From positions 1 through 5,187 of the forward strand of contig JAAVHK010000030.1 of assembly GCA_014799765.1 (NCBI GenBank): a stretch of 5,187 bases of DNA. The letters are read 5' to 3'. Shown here piece by piece: positions 4,788-5,187 of the stretch. The notes below the pieces were generated by a model that saw only the letters and a list, made by a program, of their open reading frames with translations, was not told the origin of the DNA and ran no database searches. The translations under genes were made by a program, and so were the position numbers. The number at the start of each line of letters is the position of its first letter. Position 1 is the first letter of the stretch. This DNA comes from Ruminococcus sp. GTDB lineage: Bacteria > Bacillota > Clostridia > Oscillospirales > Ruminococcaceae.

Positions 4788-5187
4788 AGTCCTCGATTGC
4801 CTCGATTGTATAGACAGCTTCATTTTCTTCTTTTGCCTTACGTTCTTTCAGAAATTTCATAGTCTGGTCAGGATAGCATATGTAACTCATAATATCCTCT
4901 TCGGAGCGTGCCAAATCTCCTAATGCTTCTTTGGCGGATTTGAATTCCTCGCCGGTACGCTTTTTGTCTTCTATACGACAGTCTACAGGTTTACCGCCCT
5001 TGCCGATAACTTTTGTAATAAGTTCCTCGCTTACTGACGCCGGTGCTATACCGTATTCGCCTTTTATATAGTTCTTTACTTCTTTGGAGATATTCTTGTA
5101 GCGTTCGCCTACCAGTACATTAGTTACAGCCTGATTGCCTACCATCTGCGAAAGTGGCGTTACAAGTGGTGGGTATCCTAAATCTTT
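4786..5187 (-). CDS. oadA: Oxaloacetate decarboxylase alpha subunit (OadA/PycB-type carboxyltransferase), C-terminal part
   Basis: Only the last 133 residues are in the window; the frame stays open to the right edge, so the ATG at 5143-5145 is internal, not the start. The visible part begins KDLGYPPLVTPLSQMVGNQA, a signature of the conserved C-terminal region of OadA, pyruvate carboxylase and the 5S transcarboxylase subunit. It continues with ERYKNISKEVKNYIKGEYG, GKPVDCR and an EEDIMSYICYPDQTMKFL segment. The family transfers the carboxyl group of oxaloacetate to biotin, releasing pyruvate; the metal-binding catalytic barrel is outside the window. The chain ends soon after this region with a short acidic tail and has no fused biotin domain; a separate carrier gene two genes on supplies that function. 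The adjacent OadG and OadB genes favour oxaloacetate decarboxylase over pyruvate carboxylase. It is upstream in the operon, 12 bases from the OadG-type gene. Confidence 0.93.
   Translation of the reverse strand, partial: KDLGYPPLVTPLSQMVGNQAVTNVLVGERYKNISKEVKNYIKGEYGIAPASVSEELITKVIGKGGKPVDCRIEDKKRTGEEFKSAKEALGDLARSEEDIMSYICYPDQTMKFLKERKAKEENEAVYTIEAIED

Overview
The window reads as a compact bacterial chromosome segment with every supportable gene on the minus strand. Base composition (about 40% GC by eye), strong Shine-Dalgarno (SD) sites, a consensus vegetative promoter and a sodium-pump decarboxylase operon fit an anaerobic Firmicute. A Ruminococcus/Oscillospiraceae-like clostridium is my best guess, but this is inference and no gene here fixes the taxonomy.

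Right half (2788-5187), in transcription order: a partial oxaloacetate decarboxylase alpha subunit (C-terminal end only), a small OadG-type membrane subunit, a free-standing biotin carboxyl carrier protein and the OadB-type sodium-pumping beta subunit. Intergenic gaps are 12, 3 and 12 bases, and SD sites overlap the preceding stop codons or coding sequence. Together they would form a membrane biotin enzyme in which carboxylate moves from oxaloacetate to biotin and its decarboxylation drives Na+ export. The operon ends at a strong rho-independent terminator at 2744-2775.

Left half (1-2728): directly behind that terminator is a promoter with perfect -35 and -10 hexamers (TTGACA, 17 bp, TATAAT), followed by three co-directional genes. 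All three carry D-Ala-D-Ala carboxypeptidase folds. The first is a serine (S11) enzyme with SLTK and KTG motifs intact and an SGA variant of the second motif. The second is an M15/VanY-like membrane-anchored protein in which one zinc-ligand His is Ser and the catalytic Glu is Cys. The third, cut by the window edge, is an S11 homologue in which both catalytic serine motifs are replaced (YMSK for SxxK, NAN for SxN).

The most interesting observation is this apparent operon of one probably active DD-carboxypeptidase with two apparently inactive homologues from two unrelated peptidase families. It suggests a peptidoglycan-binding or peptidase-regulating module. That reading is inference from motif inspection only. 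No RNA genes, CRISPR arrays or mobile elements were seen, and there is no stretch over 300 bases without a gene.
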